64,000 nt of DNA. It comes from Rhizobium tibeticum (GTDB lineage Bacteria > Pseudomonadota > Alphaproteobacteria > Rhizobiales > Rhizobiaceae). The first letter of the stretch is position 1. Each line of letters starts with the position of its first letter. The position numbers and the translations under genes were made by a program. The stretch spans positions 124,001 through 188,000 of the forward strand of contig NZ_FOCV01000004.1 of the NCBI RefSeq assembly GCF_900110205.1. Direction: 5' to 3'. Below, in pieces: positions 16,620 to 26,267 of this stretch. Under the pieces are notes generated by a model. The model saw only the letters and a program-made list of their open reading frames with translations. It was not told the origin of the DNA and did no database searches.

Positions 16620-18869
16620 ATGATGCGGCAGTACGAGCTCGTGGAGCGGGTTCAGAAATACAAGCCCGACGCCAACGAAGCCCTGCTGAACAAAGCCTAT
16701 GTCTATGCAATGCAAAAGCATGGACAACAGAAGCGTGCCAGCGGCGATCCCTACATCTCGCATCCGCTTGAAGTTGCTGCGATCCTGACCGACATGCACC
16801 TCGACGAGTCGACGATCGCCGTCGCGCTGCTTCACGACACCATCGAGGACACGACGGCGACGCGCGCCGAGATCGATGAACTCTTCGGCGAGGATATCGG
16901 TCGGCTGGTTGAGGGACTGACGAAGATCAAGAAACTCGATCTCGTCACCAAGAAGGCCAAGCAGGCCGAAAACCTTCGTAAGCTGCTGCTCGCCATCTCA
17001 GACGACGTGCGTGTGCTGCTCGTCAAGCTTGCAGATCGTCTGCACAACATGCGAACGCTGGATCACATGTCACCGGAAAAGCGTGCGCGCATTTCCGAGG
17101 AGACCATGGATATTTATGCGCCGCTTGCCGGACGCATGGGCATGCAGGACATGCGCGAGGAGCTGGAAGACCTCTCCTTCCGCCACATCAACCCGGAGGC
17201 CTACGAGACCGTCACTGGGCGGCTCGAGGAGCTTTCGAAGCGCAACGAAGGTCTGGTCAAGAAGATCGAGACCGAATTGGGCGATCTGCTCGTTGCGAAC
17301 GGGCTGAATAGCGCCATCGTCAAGGGACGCCAGAAGAAGCCTTACTCCGTGTTCCGCAAGATGCAATCGAAGTCGCTGTCCTTCGAGCAGCTTTCGGACG
17401 TCTACGGCTTCCGCATCATCGTCGATGATATTCCAGCTTGCTACCGGGCTCTCGGTATCGTTCACACCCGCTGGCGCGTGGTTCCCGGGCGCTTCAAGGA
17501 CTATATCTCGACGCCGAAGCAGAATGACTACCGTTCACTGCACACGACGATCGTCGGTCCGTCCAGCCAGCGCATCGAGCTTCAGATCCGCACCAAGCGG
17601 ATGCACGAGATCGCGGAGTTCGGTATCGCCGCCCACACGCTCTACAAGGATGCCGCTTCGACCTCCGACAACGATATCCTGTCGCGTGAATCCAACGCCT
17701 ATTCATGGCTGCGACACACGATCGAGGCGCTTGCCGAAGGAGACAGCCCGGAGGAGTTCCTGGAGCATACAAAGCTCGAGTTGTTCCAGGATCAGGTCTT
17801 CTGCTTCACGCCCAAGGGCAAGCTGATCGCGCTTCCGCGAGGCGCGACCCCGATCGACTTTGCCTATGCGGTTCACACCAATATCGGCGATACGACAGTC
17901 GGTGCCAAGATCAACGGTCGTATCATGCCGCTCGTGACCCGGCTGGCAAATGGCGATGAGGTCGAGATCATTCGCTCCGGCGTGCAGGTGCCGCCTGCGG
18001 CCTGGGAGGAGATTGTCGTGACGGGCAAGGCGAGGGCCGCGATCCGCCGCGCCACCCGATTGGCCATCCGTAAGCAGTATGCCGGCCTCGGCCATCGCAT
18101 CCTGGAGCGCACCTTCGAGCGGGCCGGCAAGATCTTCTCGCGCGAAGCGATGAAGCCCGCGCTCCATCGGCTTGGGCAGAAGGATGTCGAAGATGCCATC
18201 GCCGCTGTCGGTCGTGGCGAAATGTCGTCGCTCGACGTGTTGCGCGCCGTTTATCCGGACCATCTGGAAGAACGCGTGACGGCCAAGCCGAGCGGTGACG
18301 ACGGTTGGTTCAATGTTCGCAGTGCCTCGGGGATGATCTTCAAGATACCGGGCAAGGCGAAGTCGGGTGTCGACGGCGCGGCCGCAGACCTCAAAGCCGA
18401 TATCGGTATGGATACGATGCCCATCCGCGGCATTTCGAGCAATGTCGATGTGCAGTTTGCGCCGACAGGCGCCGTACCCGGTGACCGCATCGTCGGGATC
18501 ATGAATACGACGGAGAAGGGCAACGGCATTACGATCTACCCGATCCAGTCGCCGACGCTGCAGCATTTCGATGATCAGCCGGACCGATGGATCGATGTTC
18601 GCTGGGATCTCGATGAGGCCAACAAGTCGCGGTTCATGGCGCGGATCATGGTCAATGCCTTGAACGAGCCCGGTACGTTGGCAAAACTCGCACAGACCGT
18701 TGCAGGTGTCGACGTCAATATCCGCGTGTTCAACACGGTGCGCGTGGCAACCGACTTCACCGAAATGACGCTTGATGTTGAGGTGTGGGACCTTCGGCAG
18801 TTGAATCAACTGCTTGCTCAAATGAAGGATCTGGAATGCGTCGCGACGGTCCGCCGGCTTTACGAGTAG
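16620..18869 (+). CDS. rsh: Bifunctional (p)ppGpp synthetase/hydrolase Rsh (RelA/SpoT)
   Basis: A 749-residue stringent-response enzyme, the single long RSH typical of rhizobia. The hydrolase HD domain has its HD pair at residues 72-73 (HDTIED). The synthetase domain has RFKDYISTPKQNDYRSLHTT (about 290-310). The TGS domain begins at VFCFTPKGKLIALPRG (about 393) and a C-terminal ACT domain starts near 670 (ARIMVNALNEPGTLAKLAQ). Intact HD and synthetase motifs suggest both activities. It starts with MM at 16620; rpoZ lies just upstream. Confidence 0.97.
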   Translation: MMRQYELVERVQKYKPDANEALLNKAYVYAMQKHGQQKRASGDPYISHPLEVAAILTDMHLDESTIAVALLHDTIEDTTATRAEIDELFGEDIGRLVEGLTKIKKLDLVTKKAKQAENLRKLLLAISDDVRVLLVKLADRLHNMRTLDHMSPEKRARISEETMDIYAPLAGRMGMQDMREELEDLSFRHINPEAYETVTGRLEELSKRNEGLVKKIETELGDLLVANGLNSAIVKGRQKKPYSVFRKMQSKSLSFEQLSDVYGFRIIVDDIPACYRALGIVHTRWRVVPGRFKDYISTPKQNDYRSLHTTIVGPSSQRIELQIRTKRMHEIAEFGIAAHTLYKDAASTSDNDILSRESNAYSWLRHTIEALAEGDSPEEFLEHTKLELFQDQVFCFTPKGKLIALPRGATPIDFAYAVHTNIGDTTVGAKINGRIMPLVTRLANGDEVEIIRSGVQVPPAAWEEIVVTGKARAAIRRATRLAIRKQYAGLGHRILERTFERAGKIFSREAMKPALHRLGQKDVEDAIAAVGRGEMSSLDVLRAVYPDHLEERVTAKPSGDDGWFNVRSASGMIFKIPGKAKSGVDGAAADLKADIGMDTMPIRGISSNVDVQFAPTGAVPGDRIVGIMNTTEKGNGITIYPIQSPTLQHFDDQPDRWIDVRWDLDEANKSRFMARIMVNALNEPGTLAKLAQTVAGVDVNIRVFNTVRVATDFTEMTLDVEVWDLRQLNQLLAQMKDLECVATVRRLYE

Positions 18870-19053
18870 GCCGACGGAGCCGGTTGGCGAGCCATCTGCA
18901 CATTTTGTGATCGTTTCGTGACGAAAATCGCACTGATACAAGGCTAGATATGCGTACGGCGCATGGCTGCGCTTATGTTAGAGCGTTGGTAATTGCTGCC
19001 GTGAGCGCCTATCTTCCAGTCATCAGGAAACGAACAGAAGATGAGGCAAAGAA

Positions 19054-19203
19054 ATGTTTACACCGATCAAGAAGATCGCCCGCGCACTGCGCGCACCGAC
19101 TGCTGAAGAACGCGAAATGGCTTACCTGAACGGCTCGTTTGACCGTATCGATCTCGAATATCGTCAGCGACAGGTTGACCGCGGTCTGTTCCGTATTCGT
19201 TAA
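19054..19203 (+). CDS. DUF3563 family small protein (49 aa)
   Basis: A 49-residue protein starting MFTPIKKIARALRAPTAEE. Its core EMAYLNGSFDRIDLEYRQRQ fits DUF3563, a family of roughly 50-residue proteins with a YL(x)8-9DLE(x)R motif, common in alpha- and beta-proteobacteria and of unknown function. It has a purine-rich upstream GAGGCAAAGAA. A hairpin follows the stop. It stands alone between rsh and the DUF2062 gene. There is no signal peptide or membrane segment. Confidence 0.8.
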   Translation: MFTPIKKIARALRAPTAEEREMAYLNGSFDRIDLEYRQRQVDRGLFRIR

Positions 19204-19229
19204 TATCGGATCTATACTTGAAGAATGGA

Positions 19230-19255
19230 AGGGGCGTATTGCATATCACGCCCCT
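19230..19255. terminator. Perfect 8-bp hairpin after the DUF3563 gene
   Basis: AGGGGCGT (19230-19237) and ACGCCCCT (19248-19255) form a perfect inverted repeat with a 10-base loop. No T-run follows on either strand, so it may be a Rho-type end or an mRNA-stabilising structure rather than a classical terminator. Confidence 0.45.
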
Positions 19256-19345
19256 GGTGAGTGTTGCAGACTGCAGCAAGCAAATAATGACTGAGATGGT
19301 TTGACGCTCTTGTCACGCCGGTGCGGGTTGCACTACATACGCGCC

Positions 19346-19930
19346 ATGTTGTTCCGACGTCGAAAACCTGCTGGATTTCGTGAAAAAGTGCGTGAGGTGC
19401 TATGGCCTCGCAAGGGGTTCTTGCGGCCGCTGCGCTATCTCACGATGCGTGTTCTGCGCTTGACGGCATCGCCGCACGCCGTCGCCATGGGTGTGGCCGC
19501 AGGGATCTTTGTGTCCTGGACGCCCTTTATCGGCGTTCATTTTGTTATGGCCTTCGTGCTCAGCTATCTCTTCTCCGGCAATATGGTCGCCGCCGCGCTT
19601 GGTTGCGCGGCTTTCGGCAATCCGCTGACCTATCCCTTTATCTGGGGGGCGACCTGGGAGATCGGTCACCTGCTGCTCGCTCGTCAGGATACGATGCAGG
19701 GGCACTCGATCGATCTTGGTGCATTGTTCCATGAGTTGCATTTCTCCGAACTCTGGCGGCCCGTTCTCGAGCCGATGCTTATCGGCTCCATCCCGCCGGC
19801 GCTTTTGACTTCCGTCATCGTCTACTTCGGAACCTTCTACGCCGTGAAGGGCTTCCAGACGCGCCGCCGCGAGCGTCTGATGGAGCGTGCCCGCATGCGG
19901 CTGCTAGACGCAGTACAGGAAACCGTATGA
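19346..19930 (+). CDS. DUF2062 family integral membrane protein
   Basis: A 194-residue membrane protein. The family core is [20 protein letters not shown] (about residues 47-66), followed by a hydrophobic segment (about 67-105) with the [11 protein letters not shown] motif, and a late membrane segment (about 150-172). A basic tail ends at residue 194. The family has no firm function. The start at ATG 19346 (MLFRRRKP) gives the normal length. It overlaps acpS by 4 bp (ATGA), so the two are co-translated. Confidence 0.88.
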   Translation: MLFRRRKPAGFREKVREVLWPRKGFLRPLRYLTMRVLRLTASPHAVAMGVAAGIFVSWTPFIGVHFVMAFVLSYLFSGNMVAAALGCAAFGNPLTYPFIWGATWEIGHLLLARQDTMQGHSIDLGALFHELHFSELWRPVLEPMLIGSIPPALLTSVIVYFGTFYAVKGFQTRRRERLMERARMRLLDAVQETV

Positions 19931-20343
19931 TTATCGGCATCGGCAGCGATCTCATCGACATCAGGCGCGTCGAGAAATCCCTCGAACGCTTTGGCGAGCG
20001 CTTCACCAATCGCTGCTTCACCGAGGTCGAGCGGGCGAAGTCCGATCGGCGTGCCAACCGTGCGGCCTCCTATGCCAAACGCTTTGCGGCCAAGGAAGCC
20101 TGCTCCAAGGCGCTTGGGACAGGCATGGCGCAAGGTGTTTTCTGGAAGGATCTCGGCGTCGTGAACCTGCCGAGTGGCAAGCCGACGATGAGGCTGACGG
20201 GCGGGGCAGCCGAGATGCTGCGGTCGATGCTGCCGGCGGGCCACAGGGCTGCCATTCATTTGACGATAACCGATGATTACCCCTTGGCCCAGGCCTTCGT
20301 CATCATAGAGGCCATGCCGGAAAGTGCCTCATCAGCGACGTAG
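19927..20343 (+). CDS. acpS: Holo-[acyl-carrier-protein] synthase AcpS
   Basis: A 138-residue 4'-phosphopantetheinyl transferase that activates acyl carrier protein. The signature [13 protein letters not shown] (residues 4-16) gives the magnesium aspartate at about 8, and [13 protein letters not shown] gives the second acidic ligand at about residue 58. ATGA overlap with the DUF2062 gene; lepB follows after about 100 bp. Confidence 0.96.
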   Translation: MIIGIGSDLIDIRRVEKSLERFGERFTNRCFTEVERAKSDRRANRAASYAKRFAAKEACSKALGTGMAQGVFWKDLGVVNLPSGKPTMRLTGGAAEMLRSMLPAGHRAAIHLTITDDYPLAQAFVIIEAMPESASSAT

Positions 20344-20446
20344 AGTCGCTTTTAATGTTGGCGCCATTGCCGCAATCGGCCGAAGCCGCTAGAGAGAAGC
20401 AAACAAGAGTTGCGCCCTTGACGGTGCATTTAAGGAATAAGACTGC

Positions 20447-21190
20447 GTGTCCGAAAAAGTCGAAACCAAGCCGAACGCCCTTTGGGAAAACATCAAGGTC
20501 ATCGCCCAGGCGCTGATTTTGGCGATGGTTATCCGAACCGTGTTTTTTCAGCCGTTCACCATTCCCTCCGGCTCGATGATGCCGACTTTGCTTGTGGGCG
20601 ACTACATCTTCGTCAACAAGTTCGCCTATGGCTATTCGAAGTACTCGCTGCCTTTCTCGCCGAACCTGTTCAGCGGCCGTATCTTCGCGAGTGAGCCGAA
20701 GCGCGGTGACATCGTTGTCTTCCGTTTCCCGCCGAATCCCGATGTCGATTACATCAAGCGGCTGGTCGGTCTTCCCGGCGATCACATTCAGGTCACGGAA
20801 GGCGTTCTCTACGTGAACGGCAAGCCGGTTCCGAAAGTGCCGGACGGCACTTTCAATTCCGACTACGCGCAGGATCCGGGCCAGGACGTGCCGGTTTTCC
20901 GCGAGACCCTGGATAGCGGCGTCAGCTACGACACACTGGACCAGTCCCCGGTTTCCCGTGGCGACAACACGCGCGAGTTCATCGTTCCCGAAGGTCACTA
21001 CTTCATGATGGGCGATAATCGCGACAATTCGCTCGACAGCCGCTTCGATGTCGGCTTCGTGCCTGCGGAGAACCTGGTCGGCCGCGCCAGCGTCATCTTC
21101 TTCTCACTCGGCAACGACACCTCGTTCCGCGAGATCTGGAAGTGGCCGACGAACATGCGTTGGGATCGTCTTTTCAAGGGCGTTGAATGA
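20447..21190 (+). CDS. lepB: Signal peptidase I LepB
   Basis: A 247-residue inner-membrane protease. One N-terminal membrane segment (about residues 15-35) leads to the catalytic serine in PSGSMMPTL (S about 43). The general-base lysine lies in YIKRLVGLPGD (K about 104). The GDNRDNSLDSR motif near residue 188 completes the S26 signature. It starts with GTG 20447 and overlaps rnc by 4 bp. It removes signal peptides from exported proteins. Confidence 0.97.
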   Translation: MSEKVETKPNALWENIKVIAQALILAMVIRTVFFQPFTIPSGSMMPTLLVGDYIFVNKFAYGYSKYSLPFSPNLFSGRIFASEPKRGDIVVFRFPPNPDVDYIKRLVGLPGDHIQVTEGVLYVNGKPVPKVPDGTFNSDYAQDPGQDVPVFRETLDSGVSYDTLDQSPVSRGDNTREFIVPEGHYFMMGDNRDNSLDSRFDVGFVPAENLVGRASVIFFSLGNDTSFREIWKWPTNMRWDRLFKGVE

Positions 21191-21906
21191 GTAAGGCGCA
21201 GACGCTCTCGGCGGCGGATCGGACAAGGCTTGAAGCCCTGATCGGTCACGAGTTCGCCGAGAAAGAGCGGCTGGACCGGGCGTTGACGCATGCCAGTGCC
21301 CGCACGCAAAAAGGCGGCAACTACGAGCGGCTGGAGTTTCTTGGCGACAGGGTGCTCGGCCTCTGCGTCGCGGAACTGCTGTTCCGCACGTTCGGCGCGG
21401 CGACAGAGGGCGAACTTTCGGTGCGTCTCAATCAGCTCGTCAGCGCCGATACCTGTGCGGAAGTCGCCGATGAGCTTGGCCTGCACCTCTTCATTCGCAC
21501 CGGCGCCGACGTCAAGAAGCTGACCGGCAAGCGTATGATGAATGTGCGCGCTGATGTGGTCGAAAGCCTCATCGCGGCGATCTACCTCGACGGCGGTCTG
21601 GAAGTAGCCCGCCGGTTTATCCTGAAATTCTGGGAGAAGCGGGCAGCACGCGCCGACGGCGCGAGGCGCGACGCGAAGACCGAGTTGCAGGAATGGTCGC
21701 ATGCCAAATTCGGCATCACGCCGATCTACCGGGTTGAAGAACGCACCGGACCGGATCATGATCCGCGCTTCACGGTGACGGTGGAGGTCGCCGGTGTTCA
21801 GCCCGAAACGGGCATTGAGCGCTCAAAGCGGGCGGCCGAGCAGGTCGCAGCCACACGAATGCTGGAACGCGAAGGCATTTGGCAGAAATCCTCTGCCGGA
21901 AACTGA
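21187..21906 (+). CDS. rnc: Ribonuclease III
   Basis: A 239-residue double-strand-specific RNase. The signature motif ERLEFLGDRVLG (about residues 48-59) and the second acidic site DVVESLIAAIYLDGG (about 121-135) are intact. A dsRNA-binding domain fills the C-terminus from about residue 163 (DAKTELQEWSHAKFG). It overlaps lepB by 4 bp and is followed by era after 8 bp, the usual lepB-rnc-era operon. Confidence 0.97.
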   Translation: MSKAQTLSAADRTRLEALIGHEFAEKERLDRALTHASARTQKGGNYERLEFLGDRVLGLCVAELLFRTFGAATEGELSVRLNQLVSADTCAEVADELGLHLFIRTGADVKKLTGKRMMNVRADVVESLIAAIYLDGGLEVARRFILKFWEKRAARADGARRDAKTELQEWSHAKFGITPIYRVEERTGPDHDPRFTVTVEVAGVQPETGIERSKRAAEQVAATRMLEREGIWQKSSAGN

Positions 21907-21914
21907 CGGGATAA

Positions 21915-22853
21915 ATGACGAAAGAACACGATATGGCGCATGACGCCCCTGAAACTACGGGCGCGACACGATCGGGCTTCGTCGCTCTGATCGGTGCGAC
22001 CAACGCCGGCAAGTCAACGCTGGTCAACCGCCTGGTCGGCGCCAAGGTCTCCATCGTCAGCCATAAGGTGCAGACGACGCGCGCCATCGTGCGCGGCATC
22101 GCGATCCACGACAATGCGCAAGTCGTGTTCATGGATACGCCCGGTATTTTCAAGCCGCGTCGGCGGCTCGACCGCGCCATGGTCACATCGGCCTGGGGCG
22201 GCGCCAAGGATGCCGACCTGATCATGTTGCTGATCGACAGCGAACGCGGTCTGCGCGGTGATGCGGAAGCCATCCTTGAGGGCCTCAAGGAGGTGCAACA
22301 GCCGAAAATCCTCGTCTTGAACAAGATCGACCGCGTCAAACGCGAAGATCTGCTGGCGCTCGCGGCAGCCGCCAACGAGAAGATTGACTTCACTCATACC
22401 TTCATGATCTCGGCCGAGAATGGCTCCGGTTGCGACGACGTCATGGACTATCTGGCAAAGACGCTGCCCGAAGGACCTTGGTACTATCCCGAAGATCAGA
22501 TTTCCGATCTGCCGATGCGCCAGCTTGCGGCGGAGATTACCCGCGAGAAGCTGTTCCTGCGCCTGCATCAGGAGCTTCCCTATGCATCGCATGTCGAGAC
22601 GGAGAAGTGGGAAGAGCGCAAGGACGGCTCGGTGCGGATCGAGCAGGTGATCTACGTCGAACGCGACAGCCAGAAGAAAATTGCCCTCGGCAAGGGTGGC
22701 GAAACCATCAAGGCGATCTCGTCGGCCTCCCGGCGGGAGCTCTCCGAAATCCTCGAGCAGCCGGTCCATCTTTTCCTGTTCGTGAAGGTTCGCGAAAACT
22801 GGGGCGATGACCCCGAGCGCTTCCGCGAAATGGGGTTGGATTTTCCGAAGTAG
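21915..22853 (+). CDS. era: GTPase Era
   Basis: A 312-residue GTPase of 16S rRNA maturation and 30S assembly. G1 is GATNAGKST, G3 is DTPGIF, G4 is LNKIDRV and G5 is ISAENGSG. The C-terminal KH domain (about residues 215-295) has the GKGGETIKAISSASR RNA-binding loop. ATG 21933 (MAHDAPE) is an alternative start. Last gene of the acpS-lepB-rnc-era run. Confidence 0.97.
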   Translation: MTKEHDMAHDAPETTGATRSGFVALIGATNAGKSTLVNRLVGAKVSIVSHKVQTTRAIVRGIAIHDNAQVVFMDTPGIFKPRRRLDRAMVTSAWGGAKDADLIMLLIDSERGLRGDAEAILEGLKEVQQPKILVLNKIDRVKREDLLALAAAANEKIDFTHTFMISAENGSGCDDVMDYLAKTLPEGPWYYPEDQISDLPMRQLAAEITREKLFLRLHQELPYASHVETEKWEERKDGSVRIEQVIYVERDSQKKIALGKGGETIKAISSASRRELSEILEQPVHLFLFVKVRENWGDDPERFREMGLDFPK

Positions 22854-22984
22854 GGCCGACCCTTCTACAGCTTTGTTTCTATAGTAAAAATTGCCTCCGT
22901 GTGGAACAATCCTCGGGGTCCGGGTGTTCCTATGTGAAGCGCGCCAATCCCGGCGGCGCTCTTCCTTTGAGCACAAGGGCCTCT

Positions 22985-23737
22985 ATGGCGACCCAGCGCC
23001 CCACTTCCTCGTTCAAAACGCCGTGCGAGCGCTGTCCGTTGCGTGCTATCGCGACGTTCAGGGCGTTCAGCAGCGAAGAGCTCGAATTCGTTTCGAAGTT
23101 CAAGAGAGGAGAGTTGGCCGTGGATGCCGGTGCCACGATCCTCGTCGAGGGCGCACATAGTGCGCACCTGTTCACCGTTCTTTCCGGCTGGGGCTTCCGC
23201 TACAAGGCACTGGAGGACGGACGCCGGCAAATCCTGAACTATGTAATGCCCGGTGATCTAATCGGTCTTCAGGGAACGATCATGGGGGAGATGCAGCATT
23301 CCGTCGAAGCGTTGTCGCCTGTGTCTCTTTGCGTCTTCGAGCGCGACAAGCTGGCGACCCTCTATAACAAGCATGCATCTCTGGCCTTCGACATCACCTG
23401 GATTGCTGCCCAAGAGGAACGCATCCTTGACGAACACCTGTTGAGCATTGGCCGTCGGACGGCGCTCGAACGGGCCGCCTACCTCATCGCCTTTCTATTT
23501 GAGCGCGGGAGGGTGTTGAAGCTCTTCAACGGCCATGCGTCGATTCCGATCACGCAGCAGCATGTGGCCGACACGTTGGGGCTTTCGATTGTTCATACCA
23601 ACAAGACATTGAAAAAACTCGCCAATCGTAACCTCATCCGCTGGCAGGAGCGTGCCTGCGAGGTGCTCGATGGCGAAGGCCTGATGGCTGCTGCCGGCTG
23701 GGAGGGGCTCGGAGAAAAAGTCCGTCCCTTCATATGA
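22985..23737 (+). CDS. Crp/Fnr-family transcriptional regulator
   Basis: A 250-residue regulator. The N-terminal cyclic-nucleotide-binding-like barrel (about residues 20-140) begins with TPCERCPLRAIATF, which holds a CxxC pair but not the full four-cysteine set of an oxygen-sensing Fnr. The C-terminal winged helix (about 165-235) includes PITQQHVADTLGLSIVHTNKTLKKL. Ligand is unknown. I chose ATG 22985 (MATQRPTSS) as the first start that gives family length; in-frame codons back to 22901 look non-coding. It stands alone between era and a response regulator. Confidence 0.85.
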   Translation: MATQRPTSSFKTPCERCPLRAIATFRAFSSEELEFVSKFKRGELAVDAGATILVEGAHSAHLFTVLSGWGFRYKALEDGRRQILNYVMPGDLIGLQGTIMGEMQHSVEALSPVSLCVFERDKLATLYNKHASLAFDITWIAAQEERILDEHLLSIGRRTALERAAYLIAFLFERGRVLKLFNGHASIPITQQHVADTLGLSIVHTNKTLKKLANRNLIRWQERACEVLDGEGLMAAAGWEGLGEKVRPFI

Positions 23738-23968
23738 TACGCGTCGCCGGTATGTCTTTTCTAAATGCACATCACGCGAAGGGGACCTAAGGTCCTGCGT
23801 GCCATCTTTCTTCCTGCTTGCTTTTTATCGACGCGAAACGAAAAAGCGGCTATGCAAGCTAAGCGGTAAATGGTTGTCGGCCAATGAGCCATGGGGCGTC
23901 AGAGGTGGAAATCCGGGAAATGCAATGCCGAGCGTCTTCGATGACACTCAGCGAGGGGCGTATTGGGT

Positions 23969-24331
23969 ATGAAGGCAAACCGTGTTCTGGTCCTTGAGGA
24001 CAGTTTGATCATCGCGATGGAAGCCGAGGATATCCTTCGCCAGGTGGGCGTGGAAACGATTGGTATCGTCAGCAGCCTCGACCAGGCAATGGAGGCGACC
24101 AAGACCGAAACCTTCGATTTCGCGTTGCTGGACGTCAACCTCGGCGAAGTCATGAGCTTCGATTTCGCCCGTCATTTGGCCAACATCAACATCCCGTTTG
24201 GGTTTGTGAGCGGCTATTCGGACACGAAGGATTTTCCCGAAGACCTCCAGAATGTGCCGCTGCTCGTCAAACCGTTTGGCGAATCGGCGATGCGCGACTT
24301 CCTTCAGAAGCTCTTCCCAGCCAGCGTCTAA
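23969..24331 (+). CDS. Single-domain response regulator
   Basis: A 120-residue receiver domain without an output domain. The acidic pair is in VLVLEDSLI (about residues 7-15), the phospho-acceptor aspartate in FALLDVNLGE (about 52), the conserved serine/threonine position in FVSGYSD (about 79) and the lysine in LVKPFGE (about 101). The YSD-KPF pattern resembles the receivers used in general stress and CheY-like circuits of alpha-proteobacteria. No histidine kinase is adjacent. GAGGGG lies before the ATG. Confidence 0.88.
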   Translation: MKANRVLVLEDSLIIAMEAEDILRQVGVETIGIVSSLDQAMEATKTETFDFALLDVNLGEVMSFDFARHLANINIPFGFVSGYSDTKDFPEDLQNVPLLVKPFGESAMRDFLQKLFPASV

Positions 24332-24398
24332 ATGCCTCTTCATGACAGAGCACCGGTGTTGCGGTAGGATCGAATCGAAGGTTTAAGGTTCGCTTCCA

Positions 24399-25157
24399 AT
24401 GCAGTGGCACGACCGGGCAATCATCTTGGGCGTCAAGCGCCACGGCGAGACGAGCGTTATCGCCGAGGTGATGACGCATGAGCGCGGGCGCCATCTGGGC
24501 ATGGTCCGTGCCGGCCGGTCGCGGGCCATGCAACCTGTCCTTCAGCCCGGCAACGAGGTCGAGGTTACATGGCGCGCGCGTCTTGATGAGCACCTTGGAG
24601 AGTTTCGCATCGAGCCGCTGACGTTGCGGGCCGCGCGCCTGATGGAAACGGCGACTGCCGTCTATGGTGTGCAGGCCATGGGCGCGCTGCTGCGGTTTTT
24701 GCCGGAGCGAGATCCGCATCCGCATCTCTTCGAAGCGCTTGAGGTCATCCTCGACAATCTCCACAATCCGGCCGATGCGGGTGAGCTTTTTGTCCGGTTC
24801 GAACTCGCAGTTCTAAACGACCTTGGTTTCGGCCTCGATCTGACCGAATGTGCCGCCACGGGCGCGCGTTCCGACCTTGCCTATGTGTCGCCGAAGTCGG
24901 GCAGGGCGGTCAGCCGGACTGCGGGGGCTCCATGGGCGGACAAGATGCTGCTCCTGCCGTCATTCCTGAGCAGCGAGGAAAACCGCGCGGCCGATATCGA
25001 CAGCCTCAACGCTGCGTTCCGCCTAACGGCATTCTTTCTCCATCGCCATGTCTATGAGCCGCGCGGAGTGGAGGCGGCGGCTGCACGCGAGGGCTTCGTT
25101 CAGGCGGCGCTGAAAGCACTGAGGGCAGCCGCCACGCCGGACGAACTGCCGGCCTGA
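24399..25157 (+). CDS. recO: DNA repair protein RecO
   Basis: A 252-residue RecO of RecFOR recombination. The N-terminal OB fold begins [19 protein letters not shown], followed by the VRAGRSR and MQPVLQPGN segments. The helical C-terminal part has [21 protein letters not shown], where only part of the RecO cysteine cluster remains, as in other alpha-proteobacteria. It follows the response regulator and closes the era-recO section. Confidence 0.95.
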   Translation: MQWHDRAIILGVKRHGETSVIAEVMTHERGRHLGMVRAGRSRAMQPVLQPGNEVEVTWRARLDEHLGEFRIEPLTLRAARLMETATAVYGVQAMGALLRFLPERDPHPHLFEALEVILDNLHNPADAGELFVRFELAVLNDLGFGLDLTECAATGARSDLAYVSPKSGRAVSRTAGAPWADKMLLLPSFLSSEENRAADIDSLNAAFRLTAFFLHRHVYEPRGVEAAAAREGFVQAALKALRAAATPDELPA

Positions 25158-25265
25158 TCGATCATTTTTCATTGGTGAAAAATATCATGCAGATGAGGTG
25201 CTTTACGCGCCTCACGCGCCTGCCTATTTCGATCGCATGCAGCCCAGCGATCGGAGGAGTAGACG

Positions 25266-26267
25266 ATGCTGACCAAGCCCAACGTGACGACCACGATAAA
25301 CCTCTGGAACAACTATGAAATACCCAGATTGGGTATGGGCTGCTGGGCGATCGGCGGGCCGTTCTATGCCGGCGATACGCCGCTCGGCTGGGGCGAGGTC
25401 GATGACGACGTGTCGGTCGCCGCCATTCATCGCGCAATCGAGCTCGGTATCCGTCTCTTTGATACCGCTTCAAACTATGGGGCGGGGCATTCAGAGGAAA
25501 TCCTCGGGCGCGCCATCGGCAACCGCAGTGATATTGTCATCGCGACCAAGTTCGGTTTTGCCACCGACCCCGAGACAAAGCAGGCGACCGGCGCCTTCGC
25601 CGATCCAGCCTTCATTCGTCGCTCGGCCGAGACATCGCTCCGTCGGCTGAAGAGAGATCGCCTCGATCTGCTCCAGTTTCATTTGAACGATTTTCCGCCG
25701 GAGCAGTCAGACGCGGTGTTCGACACTCTGGAGGATCTGCGCAGCGAGGGCAAGATCGACGCCTTCGGCTGGAGCACCGATTTCCCGGATCGTGCTGCAC
25801 GACATGCCGAGCGTCGTGGTTTCGTTACCATCCAGCACACGATGAACGTCTTCGAGCCGGTGCCGGATATGATCTCGGTGATCGAACGGCATGGACTGAT
25901 CTCGATCAATCGCGGGCCGCTCGCGATGGGGTTGCTCAGCGGAAAATTCCGCGCCGACACGAAGGTCGGCGACAAGGATGTTCGCGGCGCGAGCCTCGAT
26001 TGGATGGTCTATTTCAAGGATGGGCGCATCGCGCCTGAGTTCGCGGCCCGACTGGAGGCGGTTCGCGAGCTGTTGAGGTCCGACGGTCGAACTCTCACGC
26101 AAGGGGCTCTGGCGTGGCTCTGGGCGCGCTCGCCCCGAACCTTGCCGATCCCGGGCTTCCGCACCGTCGCCCAGGTTGACGAAAACGCCGGCGCGCTGGC
26201 CAAAGGACCGCTATCGCCAGCGGTCATGATGGAAATAGACGAGGCGCTTGCCCAGGTTCGAGCCTAG
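25266..26267 (+). CDS. Aldo/keto reductase
   Basis: A 333-residue AKR-fold NAD(P)H oxidoreductase. Catalytic positions are D and Y in LFDTASNYGAGHSE (about residues 64-77), the lysine in IATKFGF (about 97) and the histidine in LLQFHLND (about 138). The cofactor segment near the end is PIPGFRTVAQVDEN. This resembles the AKR11/YghZ-like group. Substrate unknown. Its stop codon overlaps the convergent MOSC stop (26264-26267). GGAGGA before the start. Confidence 0.9.
   Translation: MLTKPNVTTTINLWNNYEIPRLGMGCWAIGGPFYAGDTPLGWGEVDDDVSVAAIHRAIELGIRLFDTASNYGAGHSEEILGRAIGNRSDIVIATKFGFATDPETKQATGAFADPAFIRRSAETSLRRLKRDRLDLLQFHLNDFPPEQSDAVFDTLEDLRSEGKIDAFGWSTDFPDRAARHAERRGFVTIQHTMNVFEPVPDMISVIERHGLISINRGPLAMGLLSGKFRADTKVGDKDVRGASLDWMVYFKDGRIAPEFAARLEAVRELLRSDGRTLTQGALAWLWARSPRTLPIPGFRTVAQVDENAGALAKGPLSPAVMMEIDEALAQVRA

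Noticed and set aside
17703..18941. A 412-codon minus-strand frame opposite rsh
   Set aside because: Antisense to the TGS and ACT domains of an intact gene; composition is that of a GC-rich shadow.
22985..23737. Oxygen-sensing Fnr
   Set aside because: Only one CxxC pair is seen near the N-terminus, so the four-cysteine iron-sulphur set is incomplete; left as Crp/Fnr family.
23783..23795. GGACC-TAA-GGTCC palindrome after the Crp gene as a terminator
   Set aside because: A 5-bp stem with a 3-base loop and no T-run; too weak to call.
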